NCBI GenBank assembly: GCA_018263115.1
Contig: JADFDC010000020.1
Coordinates: 1-39,685 of the forward strand
Source of the DNA: Thiobacillus sp.
Lineage (GTDB): Bacteria > Pseudomonadota > Gammaproteobacteria > Burkholderiales > Thiobacillaceae
Length of the DNA stretch: 39,685 bases
Direction: 5' to 3'
Positions 17,463-26,077 of the stretch are shown here, piece after piece. Under the pieces are notes generated by a model that worked only from the letters and a program-made list of their open reading frames with translations, was not told the origin of the DNA and did not search any database. Position 1 is the stretch's first letter. The number at the start of each line of letters is the position of its first letter. A program made the position numbers and the translations under genes.

Positions 17463-17930
17463 ATGAGACTCACCACAAAAGGCCGTTTTGCAGTAACCGC
17501 GATGGTTGACTTGGCGCTGCGCCATGGCAAAGGCCCCGTCACGCTGGCAGGCATCAGCGAGCGGCAGGATATTTCCCTGTCGTATCTGGAACAACTGTTT
17601 GGCAAGCTGCGCCGCCATAGCCTGGTGGACAGCGTGCGCGGGCCGGGCGGCGGCTATACGCTTGCCAAGCCGCTGGAAACCGTTTCGGTGGCGGACATCA
17701 TTCGCGCCGTTGACGAGCCCATCGATGCGACCCAGTGCGGCGGCAAGGAAAACTGCCACGAAGATCACCGCTGCATGACGCATGACCTGTGGGTCAGCCT
17801 GAACCAGAAGATTTATGAATATCTTGATTCCGTGACCCTTGCCGAACTTGTTGCCAAGCAGCAAGGTTGCGGCAACGTCACAGTGTTGCCGGATGGCCGT
17901 CGCGGAACCAAAGTCGCAGCCTCGTTTTGA
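17463..17930 (+). CDS. iscR: Fe-S cluster assembly transcription factor IscR
   Basis: An Rrf2-family winged-helix regulator that carries a [2Fe-2S] cluster; the holo form represses isc, so the operon rises when clusters are short. The 155-residue protein opens [20 protein letters not shown] and has the recognition helix region [19 protein letters not shown] with the wing [13 protein letters not shown]. Cluster ligands are Cys92, Cys98, Cys104 and His107 in [18 protein letters not shown] usable ribosome site (AGGTGG) precedes the ATG. It is the first gene of iscR-S-U-A-hscB-hscA-DUF3050-fdx-iscX. Confidence 0.97.
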   Translation: MRLTTKGRFAVTAMVDLALRHGKGPVTLAGISERQDISLSYLEQLFGKLRRHSLVDSVRGPGGGYTLAKPLETVSVADIIRAVDEPIDATQCGGKENCHEDHRCMTHDLWVSLNQKIYEYLDSVTLAELVAKQQGCGNVTVLPDGRRGTKVAASF

Positions 17931-17946
17931 ATGAAGTGTGAGCATC

Positions 17947-19158
17947 ATGAAATTTCCCATCTACCTCGACTACTCCGCCACTACACCGGTTGATCCGCGC
18001 GTGGCAGCCAAAATGATTCCTTATCTGACCGAGCATTTCGGCAATCCGGCGTCTCGCTCGCATGCTTACGGATGGGAAACCGAGAAAGCAGTGGAAGAGG
18101 CACGTGAACAGGTTGCGAAACTGGTGAATGCCGATCCCAAGGAAATTGTCTGGACATCCGGCGCCACCGAATCAAACAATCTCGCCATCAAGGGTGCCGC
18201 GCACTTTTATTCCGGCACCAAGGGCAAGCACCTGATTACCGTGATGACCGAGCACAAGGCCGTGCTCGACACCATGCGCGAACTGGAGCGCGAGGGCTAC
18301 GAAGTTACCTATCTGCAGCTCGAGCCTAGTGGCCTGCTCGACCTGGAAAAATTCAAGGCCGCCATCCGGCCCGATACCGTGCTGGCTTCGGTCATGTTCG
18401 TCAACAACGAAATCGGCGTCATTCAAGATATTCCCGCCATCGGCGAAATTTGCCGCTCCAAAGGCGTGATTTTCCATGTCGATGCCGCGCAGGCGACCGG
18501 CAAGGTCGAGATCGACCTGCAAAAGCTGAAAGTGGATCTGATGTCCTTCTCCGCGCACAAGACCTACGGACCCAAAGGCGTGGGCGCGCTCTATGTGCGC
18601 CGCAAGCCACGCATGCGCCTGGAAGCGCAAATGCACGGTGGTGGTCACGAACGCGGCATGCGCTCTGGCACGCTGGCCACGCACCAGATCGTCGGCATGG
18701 GCGAAGCCTTCCGCATCGCCCGCGAGGAAATGGCGACTGAAAACGAACGCATCCGCATGTTGCGCGACCGGCTGTACAAAGGCTTGTCGGAAATGGAAGA
18801 AACCGTTGTCAACGGTGACATGGAACGCCGCATACCCGGCAACCTCAACATCAGTTTTGCCTATGTGGAAGGTGAGTCTCTGATGATGGCAATCAAAGAC
18901 GTGGCGGTATCGTCAGGTTCCGCATGCACCTCGGCCAGCCTGGAGCCTTCCTATGTGCTGAAGGCGCTGGGACGCAACGATGAGCTGGCGCATTCCTCCA
19001 TCCGTTTCACCATCGGCCGTTTCACCACCGAGGAAGAAATCGATTACACCATCGATCTTGTGAAGAAACAGGTCGCCAAGCTGCGCGAAATGTCGCCGCT
19101 TTGGGAAATGGTCAAGTCAGGCATCGATTTGAATTCGGTGCAGTGGGCCGCACATTAA
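17947..19158 (+). CDS. iscS: Cysteine desulfurase IscS
   Basis: A pyridoxal-phosphate enzyme that takes sulfur from cysteine as a persulfide and hands it to IscU, ThiI, TusA and other acceptors. I start at the ATG at 17947 ([19 protein letters not shown]), giving 403 residues as in E. coli; the GTG at 17938 is less likely. The PLP lysine is in [15 protein letters not shown], the cofactor-binding [18 protein letters not shown] is near residue 70, and the active-site cysteine sits on the loop [15 protein letters not shown]. It ends with the usual [10 protein letters not shown]...VQWAAH tail that binds IscU. Confidence 0.98.
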   Translation: MKFPIYLDYSATTPVDPRVAAKMIPYLTEHFGNPASRSHAYGWETEKAVEEAREQVAKLVNADPKEIVWTSGATESNNLAIKGAAHFYSGTKGKHLITVMTEHKAVLDTMRELEREGYEVTYLQLEPSGLLDLEKFKAAIRPDTVLASVMFVNNEIGVIQDIPAIGEICRSKGVIFHVDAAQATGKVEIDLQKLKVDLMSFSAHKTYGPKGVGALYVRRKPRMRLEAQMHGGGHERGMRSGTLATHQIVGMGEAFRIAREEMATENERIRMLRDRLYKGLSEMEETVVNGDMERRIPGNLNISFAYVEGESLMMAIKDVAVSSGSACTSASLEPSYVLKALGRNDELAHSSIRFTIGRFTTEEEIDYTIDLVKKQVAKLREMSPLWEMVKSGIDLNSVQWAAH

Positions 19159-19183
19159 ATATTGTTCTCAAGGAGTATCGATC

Positions 19184-19594
19184 ATGGCATACAGCGACAA
19201 GGTTCTCGATCACTACGAAAATCCGCGCAACGTCGGTTCGTTCGACAACGCTGACGATGTTGGCACCGGCATGGTTGGCGCGCCCGCGTGCGGCGACGTG
19301 ATGAAATTGCAGATCAAGGTGAATGAGCAGGGCGTTATCGAAGACGCAAAATTCAAGACCTATGGCTGCGGTTCCGCGATCGCTTCATCCTCTCTCGTTA
19401 CCGAATGGGTGAAGGGCAAGACCCTGGAGCAGGCCATGGAAATCAAGAACACAACCATTGCCGAAGAACTGGCGTTGCCGCCGGTAAAGATTCACTGCTC
19501 CATTCTGGCGGAAGATGCCATCAAGGCCGCTGTGGCGGATTACAAGGCCAAGCATAGGGTTGCGGAAGACCAGCCCAAAGCTGCCCAGGGCTGA
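19184..19594 (+). CDS. iscU: Fe-S cluster scaffold protein IscU
   Basis: The scaffold on which [2Fe-2S] clusters form from IscS sulfur. The 136-residue protein has all three cluster cysteines ([36 protein letters not shown]) and the conserved Asp after the first cysteine. The LPPVK motif recognised by the chaperone HscA is present directly before the third cysteine. A ribosome site (AAGGAG) precedes the ATG. The C-terminus is about eight residues longer than the E. coli protein (ending DQPKAAQG). Confidence 0.98.
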   Translation: MAYSDKVLDHYENPRNVGSFDNADDVGTGMVGAPACGDVMKLQIKVNEQGVIEDAKFKTYGCGSAIASSSLVTEWVKGKTLEQAMEIKNTTIAEELALPPVKIHCSILAEDAIKAAVADYKAKHRVAEDQPKAAQG

Positions 19595-19602
19595 GGTTGA
19601 CC

Positions 19603-19926
19603 ATGGCAATTACCGTAACCGAACGCGCCGCCAAACACGTCAGCAATTTTCTCGCCAAGCGCGGCAAGGGCATTGGTTTGAGACTCGGCGTGCGCACGAC
19701 CGGCTGTTCCGGCATGGCCTACAAGCTTGAGTTTGTCGATGAAGTGCAGGCAGACGACGTGCGTTTCGAGAGTGGCGGCGTAGTCGTTTTCGTCGACCCG
19801 AAAAGCCTTCCCTATCTGGATGGCATGGAACTGGACTTCGCGCGCGAAGGCCTGAACGAGGGTTTCAAGTTTAACAACCCCAACGTCAAGAACACGTGCG
19901 GCTGCGGAGAATCCTTTAACGTCTGA
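19603..19926 (+). CDS. iscA: A-type Fe-S carrier IscA
   Basis: An A-type carrier that holds iron or an Fe-S cluster and passes it to target proteins. The 107-residue protein has the three family cysteines: [16 protein letters not shown] and the C-terminal [12 protein letters not shown] start at the ATG at 19603 ([13 protein letters not shown]); the TTG two codons upstream would be unusual. It lies eight bases after iscU. An array of heptamer repeats with a long hairpin follows before hscB. Confidence 0.97.
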   Translation: MAITVTERAAKHVSNFLAKRGKGIGLRLGVRTTGCSGMAYKLEFVDEVQADDVRFESGGVVVFVDPKSLPYLDGMELDFAREGLNEGFKFNNPNVKNTCGCGESFNV

Positions 19927-19929
19927 CTT

Positions 19930-20007
19930 GAGTAGAGAGCCGAGAGTGGAGAGTCGAGAGTCGAGAGTCGAGAGTACAACCTGTCTCTCGACTCTCCACT
20001 CTTGACT
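19930..20007. repeat. Heptanucleotide repeat array with long hairpin between iscA and hscB
   Basis: Seven consecutive 7-base units with consensus GAGTCGA occupy 19930-19978 (GAGTAGA, GAGCCGA, GAGTGGA, GAGTCGA three times, GAGTACA). Inverted copies follow at about 19985-20007. Together they give a perfect 18-bp stem between 19943-19960 and 19985-20002 with a 24-base loop. It sits inside the operon, so it would be in the mRNA and could pause or stabilise it between iscA and hscB. Confidence 0.85.
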
Positions 20008-20015
20008 GCCTTTTG

Positions 20016-20546
20016 ATGAACTTCAACGCCAACCATTTCCAGCTCTTCAATCTTCCCTTGGCTTTTCGGCTGAATGTGGAGGAACTGGAAAGCGCTTACC
20101 GCAAGCTCCAGAATGAGGTCCACCCCGACCGCTTTGCCTCTTCCGGCGAATCCGAGAAACGCCTTTCCATGCAATGGGCCACAAAGGTTAATGAAGCCTA
20201 TCAGACGCTCAAGAAACCGCTGAACCGCGCGGCCTATCTGTTGCATCTCCGGGGGCATGAAGTTTTTTCTGAGAAGCACACCGCTTTCCCGCCCGCCTTT
20301 CTGATGCAGCAAATGGAATGGCGCGAATCCATTGCCGAAGCAAGGAAAAGCCGCAATGGCAGCGAACTGGATAAACTCTGGAACGAATTGAAAGGCGAAA
20401 CCAGACGCCTGGAAATTCAGCTGGCATCCGAGCTGGATGACGCAAAGGACGATGCTGCCGCCTCCATAACCACGCGCAAGCTCAAATTCATGCTGAAGCT
20501 CATCGAGGAAGTGGGCGACGCGCAAGAAGAGTTAGACGCGGCTTAG
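20016..20546 (+). CDS. hscB: Co-chaperone HscB (Fe-S specific J-protein)
   Basis: HscB brings IscU to HscA and stimulates its ATPase. The 176-residue protein has the N-terminal J domain with the HPD tripeptide in NEVHPDRFASSGE and the following helix QWATKVNEAYQTLKKPLNRAAYLLHL. The C-terminal helical bundle that binds IscU follows (FLMQQMEWRESIAEARK onward). I start at the ATG at 20016; the TTG before it is unlikely. It lies after the repeat hairpin, 21 bases before hscA. Confidence 0.96.
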   Translation: MNFNANHFQLFNLPLAFRLNVEELESAYRKLQNEVHPDRFASSGESEKRLSMQWATKVNEAYQTLKKPLNRAAYLLHLRGHEVFSEKHTAFPPAFLMQQMEWRESIAEARKSRNGSELDKLWNELKGETRRLEIQLASELDDAKDDAAASITTRKLKFMLKLIEEVGDAQEELDAA

Positions 20547-20567
20547 ATTTGAACACAGATTAATCTC

Positions 20568-22439
20568 ATGGCCCTGCTGCAAATCTCCGAACCCGGCATG
20601 TCCACCGCGCCGCACCAGCACAGGCTGGCGGTTGGCATCGATCTGGGCACGACAAACTCACTGGTTGCCTCGGTTCAGTCCGGCATTGCGCGTGTGCTGG
20701 ATGACGAGCACGGCAGGACGCTGGTGCCGTCTGTTGTCCGCTATCACGCGGACGGCAGGGTGGATGTGGGTTATGACGCGCAGGCGAAGCAGAGCGAAGA
20801 TCCGCATAACACGATTGTCTCGGTCAAGCGTTTCATGGGCCGCGGACTGGCCGATCTGGGCGACCCGGGACGTTTTCCCTATAAATTCATCGACGCACCC
20901 GGCATGGTGCAACTGGTTACCGTGGCGGGCAACAAGAGCCCGGTTGAAGTTTCCGCTGACATTCTCAAGACACTGAAGGAACGTGCCGAACGATCGCTGG
21001 GAGGAGAACTGGTCGGTGCAGTGATTACCGTGCCTGCCTACTTCGACGATTCGCAGCGCCAGGCCACCAAGGATGCGGCCAAACTTGCCGGCCTCAATGT
21101 GCTGCGCCTGCTGAATGAACCCACCGCCGCGGCCATCGCCTACGGACTCGATAACGCTGCAGAGGGCGTCTATGCCGTGTATGACCTGGGCGGCGGCACC
21201 TTTGATATATCCATTCTCAAGCTTACCAAGGGTGTATTCGAAGTCCTGTCGACCAATGGCGATTCCGCGCTGGGGGGGGATGACTTCGACCAGCGCGTGT
21301 TTTGCTGGATTGTCGAGCAGTCGCATCTGACACCATTGAATGCTAAAGACACGCGCCTGCTGCTTACCCGCGCACGCGAGGCCAAGGAGCAGCTTACCGA
21401 CCACGACGAAGCGCGCATTACCGCGCTGCTGTCCACCGGCGAACTCGTTGACCTCAACCTGACGACCGCCATCTTCAACCAGATCACCGGCACCCTGGTC
21501 AACAAGACGCTGGCGCCGACGCGCAAGGCCTTGCGCGATGCCGGCCTCACGCCGGAAGAGGTGAAAGGCGTCGTCATGGTCGGCGGCTCGACCCGCATGC
21601 CCTGCATTCGACAGTCAGTCGGTGAATTTTTCGGCCAGACGCCACTCACCAATCTGGACCCCGACAAAGTGGTGGCGCTGGGTGCCGCCATGCAGGCCGA
21701 TGTGCTGGCGGGCAACCGCATGCAGGAAGACGACTGGTTGCTGCTCGACGTGATTCCGTTGTCGCTGGGTCTTGAAACCATGGGTGGGCTTACCGAAAAA
21801 GTCATTCCGCGAAACACCACCATCCCCGTCGCGCGCGCGCAGGAATTCACCACCTTCAAGGACGGCCAGACTGCCATGAGCTTTCATGTGGTGCAGGGCG
21901 AGCGCGAACTGGTGTCCGATTGCCGCTCGCTGGCCAAGTTCGAGCTGCGCGGCATTCCGCCCATGGTGGCTGGCGCGGCGCGTATCCGCGTCACCTTCCA
22001 GGTCGATGCCGACGGCCTGCTGTCCGTGTCCGCGCGTGAGCAGGGCACGGGCATCGAGGCGGCGATCACGGTCAAGCCTTCCTACGGACTGTCGGATGAC
22101 GAAATCGCCGGTATGCTGAAGGAAGCCTACACACATGCCGAGGACGACATGAAGGCGCGTGCACTCAACGAGCAGCGCGTGGACAGCAACAGCCTGGTGC
22201 TGGCCACCCGCGCCGCGCTGGAACAGGATGGCGATACGCTGCTGGATGCGGATGAACGCGCCGCCATCGAGTCGGCCATCAGCGAGCTGGAACAACGCAT
22301 GGCGGGTAATGAGCCTCAGGCCATCAAGCGGGCCATCGAAGCCTTGAATGAAGCAACCGCCGAATTCGCCGCGCGCCGCATGGACGCCAGCGTGAAAAAG
22401 GCGCTGCGCGGCCACAAGCTGGACGAGCTTTCGCTATGA
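20568..22439 (+). CDS. hscA: Fe-S chaperone HscA (Hsp70 family)
   Basis: A specialised Hsp70 that binds the LPPVK motif of IscU and drives cluster release with ATP. The 623-residue protein has the nucleotide domain signatures [29 protein letters not shown] and [11 protein letters not shown], and a substrate-binding domain starting near [16 protein letters not shown]. The usual HscA extension before IDLGTTNS ([17 protein letters not shown]) separates it from DnaK, as does the shorter lid. Its stop overlaps the next start as ATGA, so the DUF3050 gene downstream is translationally coupled. Confidence 0.97.
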   Translation: MALLQISEPGMSTAPHQHRLAVGIDLGTTNSLVASVQSGIARVLDDEHGRTLVPSVVRYHADGRVDVGYDAQAKQSEDPHNTIVSVKRFMGRGLADLGDPGRFPYKFIDAPGMVQLVTVAGNKSPVEVSADILKTLKERAERSLGGELVGAVITVPAYFDDSQRQATKDAAKLAGLNVLRLLNEPTAAAIAYGLDNAAEGVYAVYDLGGGTFDISILKLTKGVFEVLSTNGDSALGGDDFDQRVFCWIVEQSHLTPLNAKDTRLLLTRAREAKEQLTDHDEARITALLSTGELVDLNLTTAIFNQITGTLVNKTLAPTRKALRDAGLTPEEVKGVVMVGGSTRMPCIRQSVGEFFGQTPLTNLDPDKVVALGAAMQADVLAGNRMQEDDWLLLDVIPLSLGLETMGGLTEKVIPRNTTIPVARAQEFTTFKDGQTAMSFHVVQGERELVSDCRSLAKFELRGIPPMVAGAARIRVTFQVDADGLLSVSAREQGTGIEAAITVKPSYGLSDDEIAGMLKEAYTHAEDDMKARALNEQRVDSNSLVLATRAALEQDGDTLLDADERAAIESAISELEQRMAGNEPQAIKRAIEALNEATAEFAARRMDASVKKALRGHKLDELSL

Positions 22440-23218
22440 GCCGGCTCGACAACCAGCTGATCAGCCAGCTTCAGCAACGTCTGGACAACCATCCCATCTA
22501 CGCCGCGCTCCAGACCGTGGAGGATTTGCGCGTCTTCATGGCGCACCATGTCTACTCGGTATGGGATTTCATGTCGCTCATCAAGTACCTTCAGCATGAG
22601 GTCGCTCCTGCGCGCTGGCCGTGGAGGCCGGGCCAGGATGCCAGCATCCAGCGCTTTATCAACGAACTGGTGCTGGAAGAGGAGACCGATCAGGCTGCCC
22701 CAGGCCAGGAAAGAGAGTTTTCCAGCCACTTCATGCTCTACATCGGCGCCATGCGCGAAATCGGTGCCGATGTACAATCGCCGCTGCAATTCATCCGCAC
22801 CATCGAGCAGGAAGGATTGCCACATGCACTGAACTCCGGACTGGTTCCCAAGCCCTCGCTACGCTTTACGCGGACCACTTTTGGATTCATCGAAAGCGGC
22901 AAGCCGCATGCTGTTGCCGCGGCCCTGGCACTGGGACGAGAGCATGTCATTCCCGCCATGTTCCGGGCTTTTCTTTCTCGCATGCACATCAGCGCGGACG
23001 AGGCGCCAACTTTCCATTACTATCTGAACCGGCACATCCATCTGGACGAGGATTTCCACGCGCCACTGTCACTCCGGCTGCTGCATGCCTTGTGCAACGG
23101 CGAGGCTGTCAAATGCCGTGAGGCCGAAGAGGCTGCCATCCAGGCGGTCGATGCCCGAATAAACCTCTGGGATGGTGTGCTGCAAGCGCTGCCCGGCAAT
23201 AAACAGCAAGCCGCCTGA
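22436..23218 (+). CDS. DUF3050 protein, haem-oxygenase-fold putative diiron oxidase, inside isc operon
   Basis: A 260-residue all-helical soluble protein of the DUF3050 family, which belongs to the haem-oxygenase-like diiron oxidase/oxygenase (HDO) fold. Its biochemical role is unknown. The opening [39 protein letters not shown] is typical (given here in parts: [21 protein letters not shown]). Candidate metal ligands are the acidic/His cluster around residues 92-98 (E92, E94, H98), Glu169 in [11 protein letters not shown], and the His/Asp-rich run HIHLDEDFH (200-208), which fits a His-x3-Asp-type HDO motif. It overlaps hscA by ATGA and precedes fdx by 18 bases. Known isc operons go directly from hscA to fdx, so its presence here is unusual. 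Family call is good; ligand choice and function are inference. Confidence 0.82.
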   Translation: MSRLDNQLISQLQQRLDNHPIYAALQTVEDLRVFMAHHVYSVWDFMSLIKYLQHEVAPARWPWRPGQDASIQRFINELVLEEETDQAAPGQEREFSSHFMLYIGAMREIGADVQSPLQFIRTIEQEGLPHALNSGLVPKPSLRFTRTTFGFIESGKPHAVAAALALGREHVIPAMFRAFLSRMHISADEAPTFHYYLNRHIHLDEDFHAPLSLRLLHALCNGEAVKCREAEEAAIQAVDARINLWDGVLQALPGNKQQAA

Positions 23219-23236
23219 TCAACTACTCATTTCCCC

Positions 23237-23575
23237 ATGCCACAACTGATTGTTCTTCCCCACGTCGAACTGTGCCCCGAAGGCGCCGTCATCGAAGCCA
23301 AATCCGGCGATACCATCTGTGACACTCTGCTCAACAACGGCATTGAAATCGAGCACGCCTGCGAAAAATCCTGCGCCTGCACCACCTGTCACGTCGTCAT
23401 CCGCGAAGGCTTCGACAAGCTCGAACCGTCAGAAGAAAAGGAAGACGACCTGCTCGATAAGGCCTGGGGGCTGGAGCCCACCTCGCGTCTTTCCTGCCAG
23501 GCCAAAGTGGCCGGCACTGATCTGGTGATCGAGATTCCAAAATACACCATCAACATGATCAAGGAGGGGCATTGA
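23237..23575 (+). CDS. fdx: isc-type [2Fe-2S] ferredoxin
   Basis: The adrenodoxin-type ferredoxin that supplies electrons during cluster assembly. The 112-residue protein opens [21 protein letters not shown] and has the four cluster cysteines in [17 protein letters not shown] and later RLSCQAKV. The acidic patch [19 protein letters not shown] is typical of the isc ferredoxin. It follows the DUF3050 gene and ends one base before the start of iscX. Confidence 0.97.
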   Translation: MPQLIVLPHVELCPEGAVIEAKSGDTICDTLLNNGIEIEHACEKSCACTTCHVVIREGFDKLEPSEEKEDDLLDKAWGLEPTSRLSCQAKVAGTDLVIEIPKYTINMIKEGH

Positions 23576-23576
23576 G

Positions 23577-23771
23577 ATGAAATGGACTGACGTTCAGGAA
23601 ATAGCCATCGAACTCTACGAAACCCATCCAGACGTGGATCCCCAATATGTCCGCTTCACCGACCTGCATGCCTGGGTGATGGCGCTGCCGGGTTTTGATG
23701 ACGACCCCAATCACTCCAACGAGAAAATTCTCGAGGCTATCCAGATGGCGTGGATAGACGAGGCGAGCTGA
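23577..23771 (+). CDS. iscX: Fe-S assembly protein IscX (YfhJ)
   Basis: A small acidic protein that binds IscS and iron and slows cluster formation in vitro. The 64 residues match the family from end to end: [61 protein letters not shown] (here in parts), with the iron-binding acidic groove residues kept. The ribosome site AAGGAGG lies inside the 3' end of fdx. It is the last gene of the isc operon; the next 128 bases hold no gene or clear terminator. Confidence 0.96.
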   Translation: MKWTDVQEIAIELYETHPDVDPQYVRFTDLHAWVMALPGFDDDPNHSNEKILEAIQMAWIDEAS

Positions 23772-23899
23772 ATACCAAAGGGCGAGCCCAATCTTCAAAG
23801 AAATTGACGATCAACCTGAAACGGGTCACGACGGGGAGGTGGACAGGCGAATGCTAAAATGACAAGCTGTTCAATCCCGGGCCGCGCGTTTGAAAAGCG

Positions 23900-25213
23900 A
23901 TGGGCGGCTTCGCAATGGATATAGCGTTACTCCTGTTTTTGATCCTGCTCAACGGCGTTTTCGCCATGTCCGAAATCGCCGTAGTCTCCTCCCGCAAGGC
24001 CAGGCTACAGCGCCTGGCCGAAGACGGCAGTCCGGGTGCCCATTCCGCCCTGGCGCTGCATAACGACCCTTCAAAATTCCTCTCCACGATCCAGGTTGGC
24101 ATCACCTCGATCGGCATCCTGAGCGGCGCCATCGGTGAAACCGCGCTGGCCGACCCGCTCACCGCCTGGTTGAGCAGTTTTCCTTTCATTGAAGCCTATG
24201 CCAGGATTATTGCCCTGACCATGGTGGTGATTGCCCTGACTTATTTTTCTGTTGTAGTCGGCGAGCTCGTTCCCAAGCGCCTGGGTCTGCTGGCGCCGGA
24301 GGGCACGGCCTCGCTCATCGCGCGGCCCATGAATGCCTTGTCCGCCTTCGCGCGCCCACTGGTCTGGCTGTTGTCCTCGTCCTCCAACCTGCTGTTGCGC
24401 CTGATAGGTGCGCGACGCAAGGATGAACCGCCGGTCACCGATGAAGAGATCAATGTACTGATGGAGCAAGGCGCCGAAGCCGGGGTTTTCCATGAAAGCG
24501 AGCAGGAGCTTGTCTCAAATGTGCTGCGCCTGGACGAGCAACGCATTGTCTCTATCATGACCCATCGCAGCGATATCTACATGATCGACCTGTCTGGCCC
24601 GGAAGACGAAATCCGCCGTCGGCTCGCGGACAGCCCGTACGAACGCATCGTTGTTTGCCGCGACGGACTGGAACATATCGCAGGCATTCTGTTGACCTCC
24701 GATCTGCTGAAGCCCGCCTTGGAAGGCGCACCTCTTGATATCGAGAAAGTCTTGCGTCCGCCACTGTATGTTCCGGAAAGCGTGACCACCACCCAGCTGC
24801 TGGAGAATTTCCGCACATCACGCATGCAGTATGCCCTGATCGTTGACGAATACGGCGAACTGGAAGGGTTGGTGACGATCACCGATGTCCTGACCGCCAT
24901 CGTCGGAGAAATGCCATCGCTGGGCGAACAGAGTCTGGTCAAGCGTGAGGACGGCACCTGGCTGATCGATGGCGATGTGGCGATTGAGCGGCTTAAATCC
25001 GAACTGGATATCGACACATACCTGGCCGGCGAAGAGGAAAATGCCTACAACACACTGGGTGGATTCGTCATGCACATGCTGGGCCGTATTCCAGCCGCAG
25101 CCGAACATTTCGAATGGGGGGGCTTGCGCTTCGAAGTCATCGACATGGACAGGAACCGCATTGACAAGGTACTGGTTGCGCGTATCGCGACGCCTGAGCA
25201 GGATACGTCGTAA
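23900..25213 (+). CDS. CNNM/CorC-HlyC family transporter (hemolysin-like, DUF21-CBS)
   Basis: A 437-residue inner-membrane protein of the CNNM/CorC (UPF0053, formerly hemolysin) family, whose studied members move Mg2+ or act in divalent-cation resistance. Domain order: DUF21 membrane part (about residues 1-190, from LLLFLILLNGVFAMSEIAVVSSRKARL), a CBS pair (about 205-335, with DEYGELEGLVTITDVLTAIVGE), and a C-terminal CorC_HlyC domain (about 345-430, with WLIDGDVAIERLKSEL and YNTLGGFVMHMLGRIP). The second ATG at 23915 starts exactly at the conserved hydrophobic helix and may be the true start. No obvious operon partner. Confidence 0.92.
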   Translation: MGGFAMDIALLLFLILLNGVFAMSEIAVVSSRKARLQRLAEDGSPGAHSALALHNDPSKFLSTIQVGITSIGILSGAIGETALADPLTAWLSSFPFIEAYARIIALTMVVIALTYFSVVVGELVPKRLGLLAPEGTASLIARPMNALSAFARPLVWLLSSSSNLLLRLIGARRKDEPPVTDEEINVLMEQGAEAGVFHESEQELVSNVLRLDEQRIVSIMTHRSDIYMIDLSGPEDEIRRRLADSPYERIVVCRDGLEHIAGILLTSDLLKPALEGAPLDIEKVLRPPLYVPESVTTTQLLENFRTSRMQYALIVDEYGELEGLVTITDVLTAIVGEMPSLGEQSLVKREDGTWLIDGDVAIERLKSELDIDTYLAGEEENAYNTLGGFVMHMLGRIPAAAEHFEWGGLRFEVIDMDRNRIDKVLVARIATPEQDTS

Positions 25214-25321
25214 ATCCAGCCATGAACCGGTGCGCTCTTCATGCGAGGTATGAATGAGCGACACCACCCAGCATGATTCCCCTGCCTTCATGCTAAACTC
25301 GTCTCAATATAGAGGACGAGG

Positions 25322-26077
25322 ATGGCTGAGGAGAGCAACACTTCCCGTACCGAGCCGGCCAGCGAGCGGCGATTAGCCCAGGCGAGGGCAGAGGGGCACG
25401 TTCCCCGCTCGGCCGAGCTGTCTTCCCTGCTGGTGCTGGCTGCAATGGCAGGCGGTCTCGCGCTTTGGGGCGCGAGGCTGTTTACCCGCCTGCAGGATCT
25501 GATAGCCGCACATTTTCGCGGTGTGGCCCAGTTTTCTCCCGAATCGGTTTTATCCCTGATGCAGCAGATGGCACTGGAAGCATTTTCGTTTTTGGCTGTG
25601 CTGTTTCTGGCCGGGCTGATCGCGCCGATGCTGTTGTCCGGCTGGGTGTTCGCGCCGCGCGTGATCCAGTTTAACGGCGAGCGGTTGAATCCCTTGTCGC
25701 GTCTCATTCGATTTTTTTCTCCCAACGGTTTGTTCGACGGCCTGAAAGCCTTGCTGTCGTTTCTGGTGGCGGGCACTCTCCTGGCGTGGTTTTTTCAGGC
25801 GCACCTGATAGACCTGGCAAAACTGTCAGCCTTGCCGTTTGCCGAGGCGGTGGCGCTGGCGGGGGAACTTCTGCTCAAGGGCCTGCTGATGCTGCTGGGC
25901 GTGGTGTTTCTGGCCACGCTGCTGGATGCGCCATGGCAGTGGTGGCGTTATCTGAAGGGCCTGGCCATGACGCGTGCCGAGGTGCTGGCCGAGGCGCGTG
26001 AAGCTGAAGGCAGCCCTGAACTCAAGGCCCGCATCCGCGCGCGTCAGCGCCGGACGCAGCAGGAGACAACTGAATGA
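25322..26077 (+). CDS. flhB: FlhB export-gate protein lacking its cytoplasmic autocleavage domain
   Basis: FlhB is the switch subunit of the flagellar type III export gate. The N-terminal half is clear: the opening SERRLAQARAEGHVPRSAELSS, four hydrophobic segments, the block GWVFAPRVIQFNGERLNPLSRLIRFFSPNGLFDGLKALL (in parts: NPLSRLIRFFS, NGLFDGLKALL), and the linker MTRAEVLAEAREAEGSPELKARIRARQRR. The frame then stops after QQETTE at residue 251, where full FlhB (about 375 residues) continues into the NPTH autocleavage domain. That domain is not present in any frame here, because flhA begins at once (ATGA overlap). Either the gene was cut down, or the C-terminal domain is encoded elsewhere as a separate FhlB-like protein. 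Confidence 0.9.
   Translation: MAEESNTSRTEPASERRLAQARAEGHVPRSAELSSLLVLAAMAGGLALWGARLFTRLQDLIAAHFRGVAQFSPESVLSLMQQMALEAFSFLAVLFLAGLIAPMLLSGWVFAPRVIQFNGERLNPLSRLIRFFSPNGLFDGLKALLSFLVAGTLLAWFFQAHLIDLAKLSALPFAEAVALAGELLLKGLLMLLGVVFLATLLDAPWQWWRYLKGLAMTRAEVLAEAREAEGSPELKARIRARQRRTQQETTE

Noticed and set aside
23772-23899. Promoter or terminator in the 128 bases after iscX
   Set aside because: A TAAAAT and a TTGACG are present but not at compatible spacing, and no stable hairpin with a T run is seen; nothing supportable.
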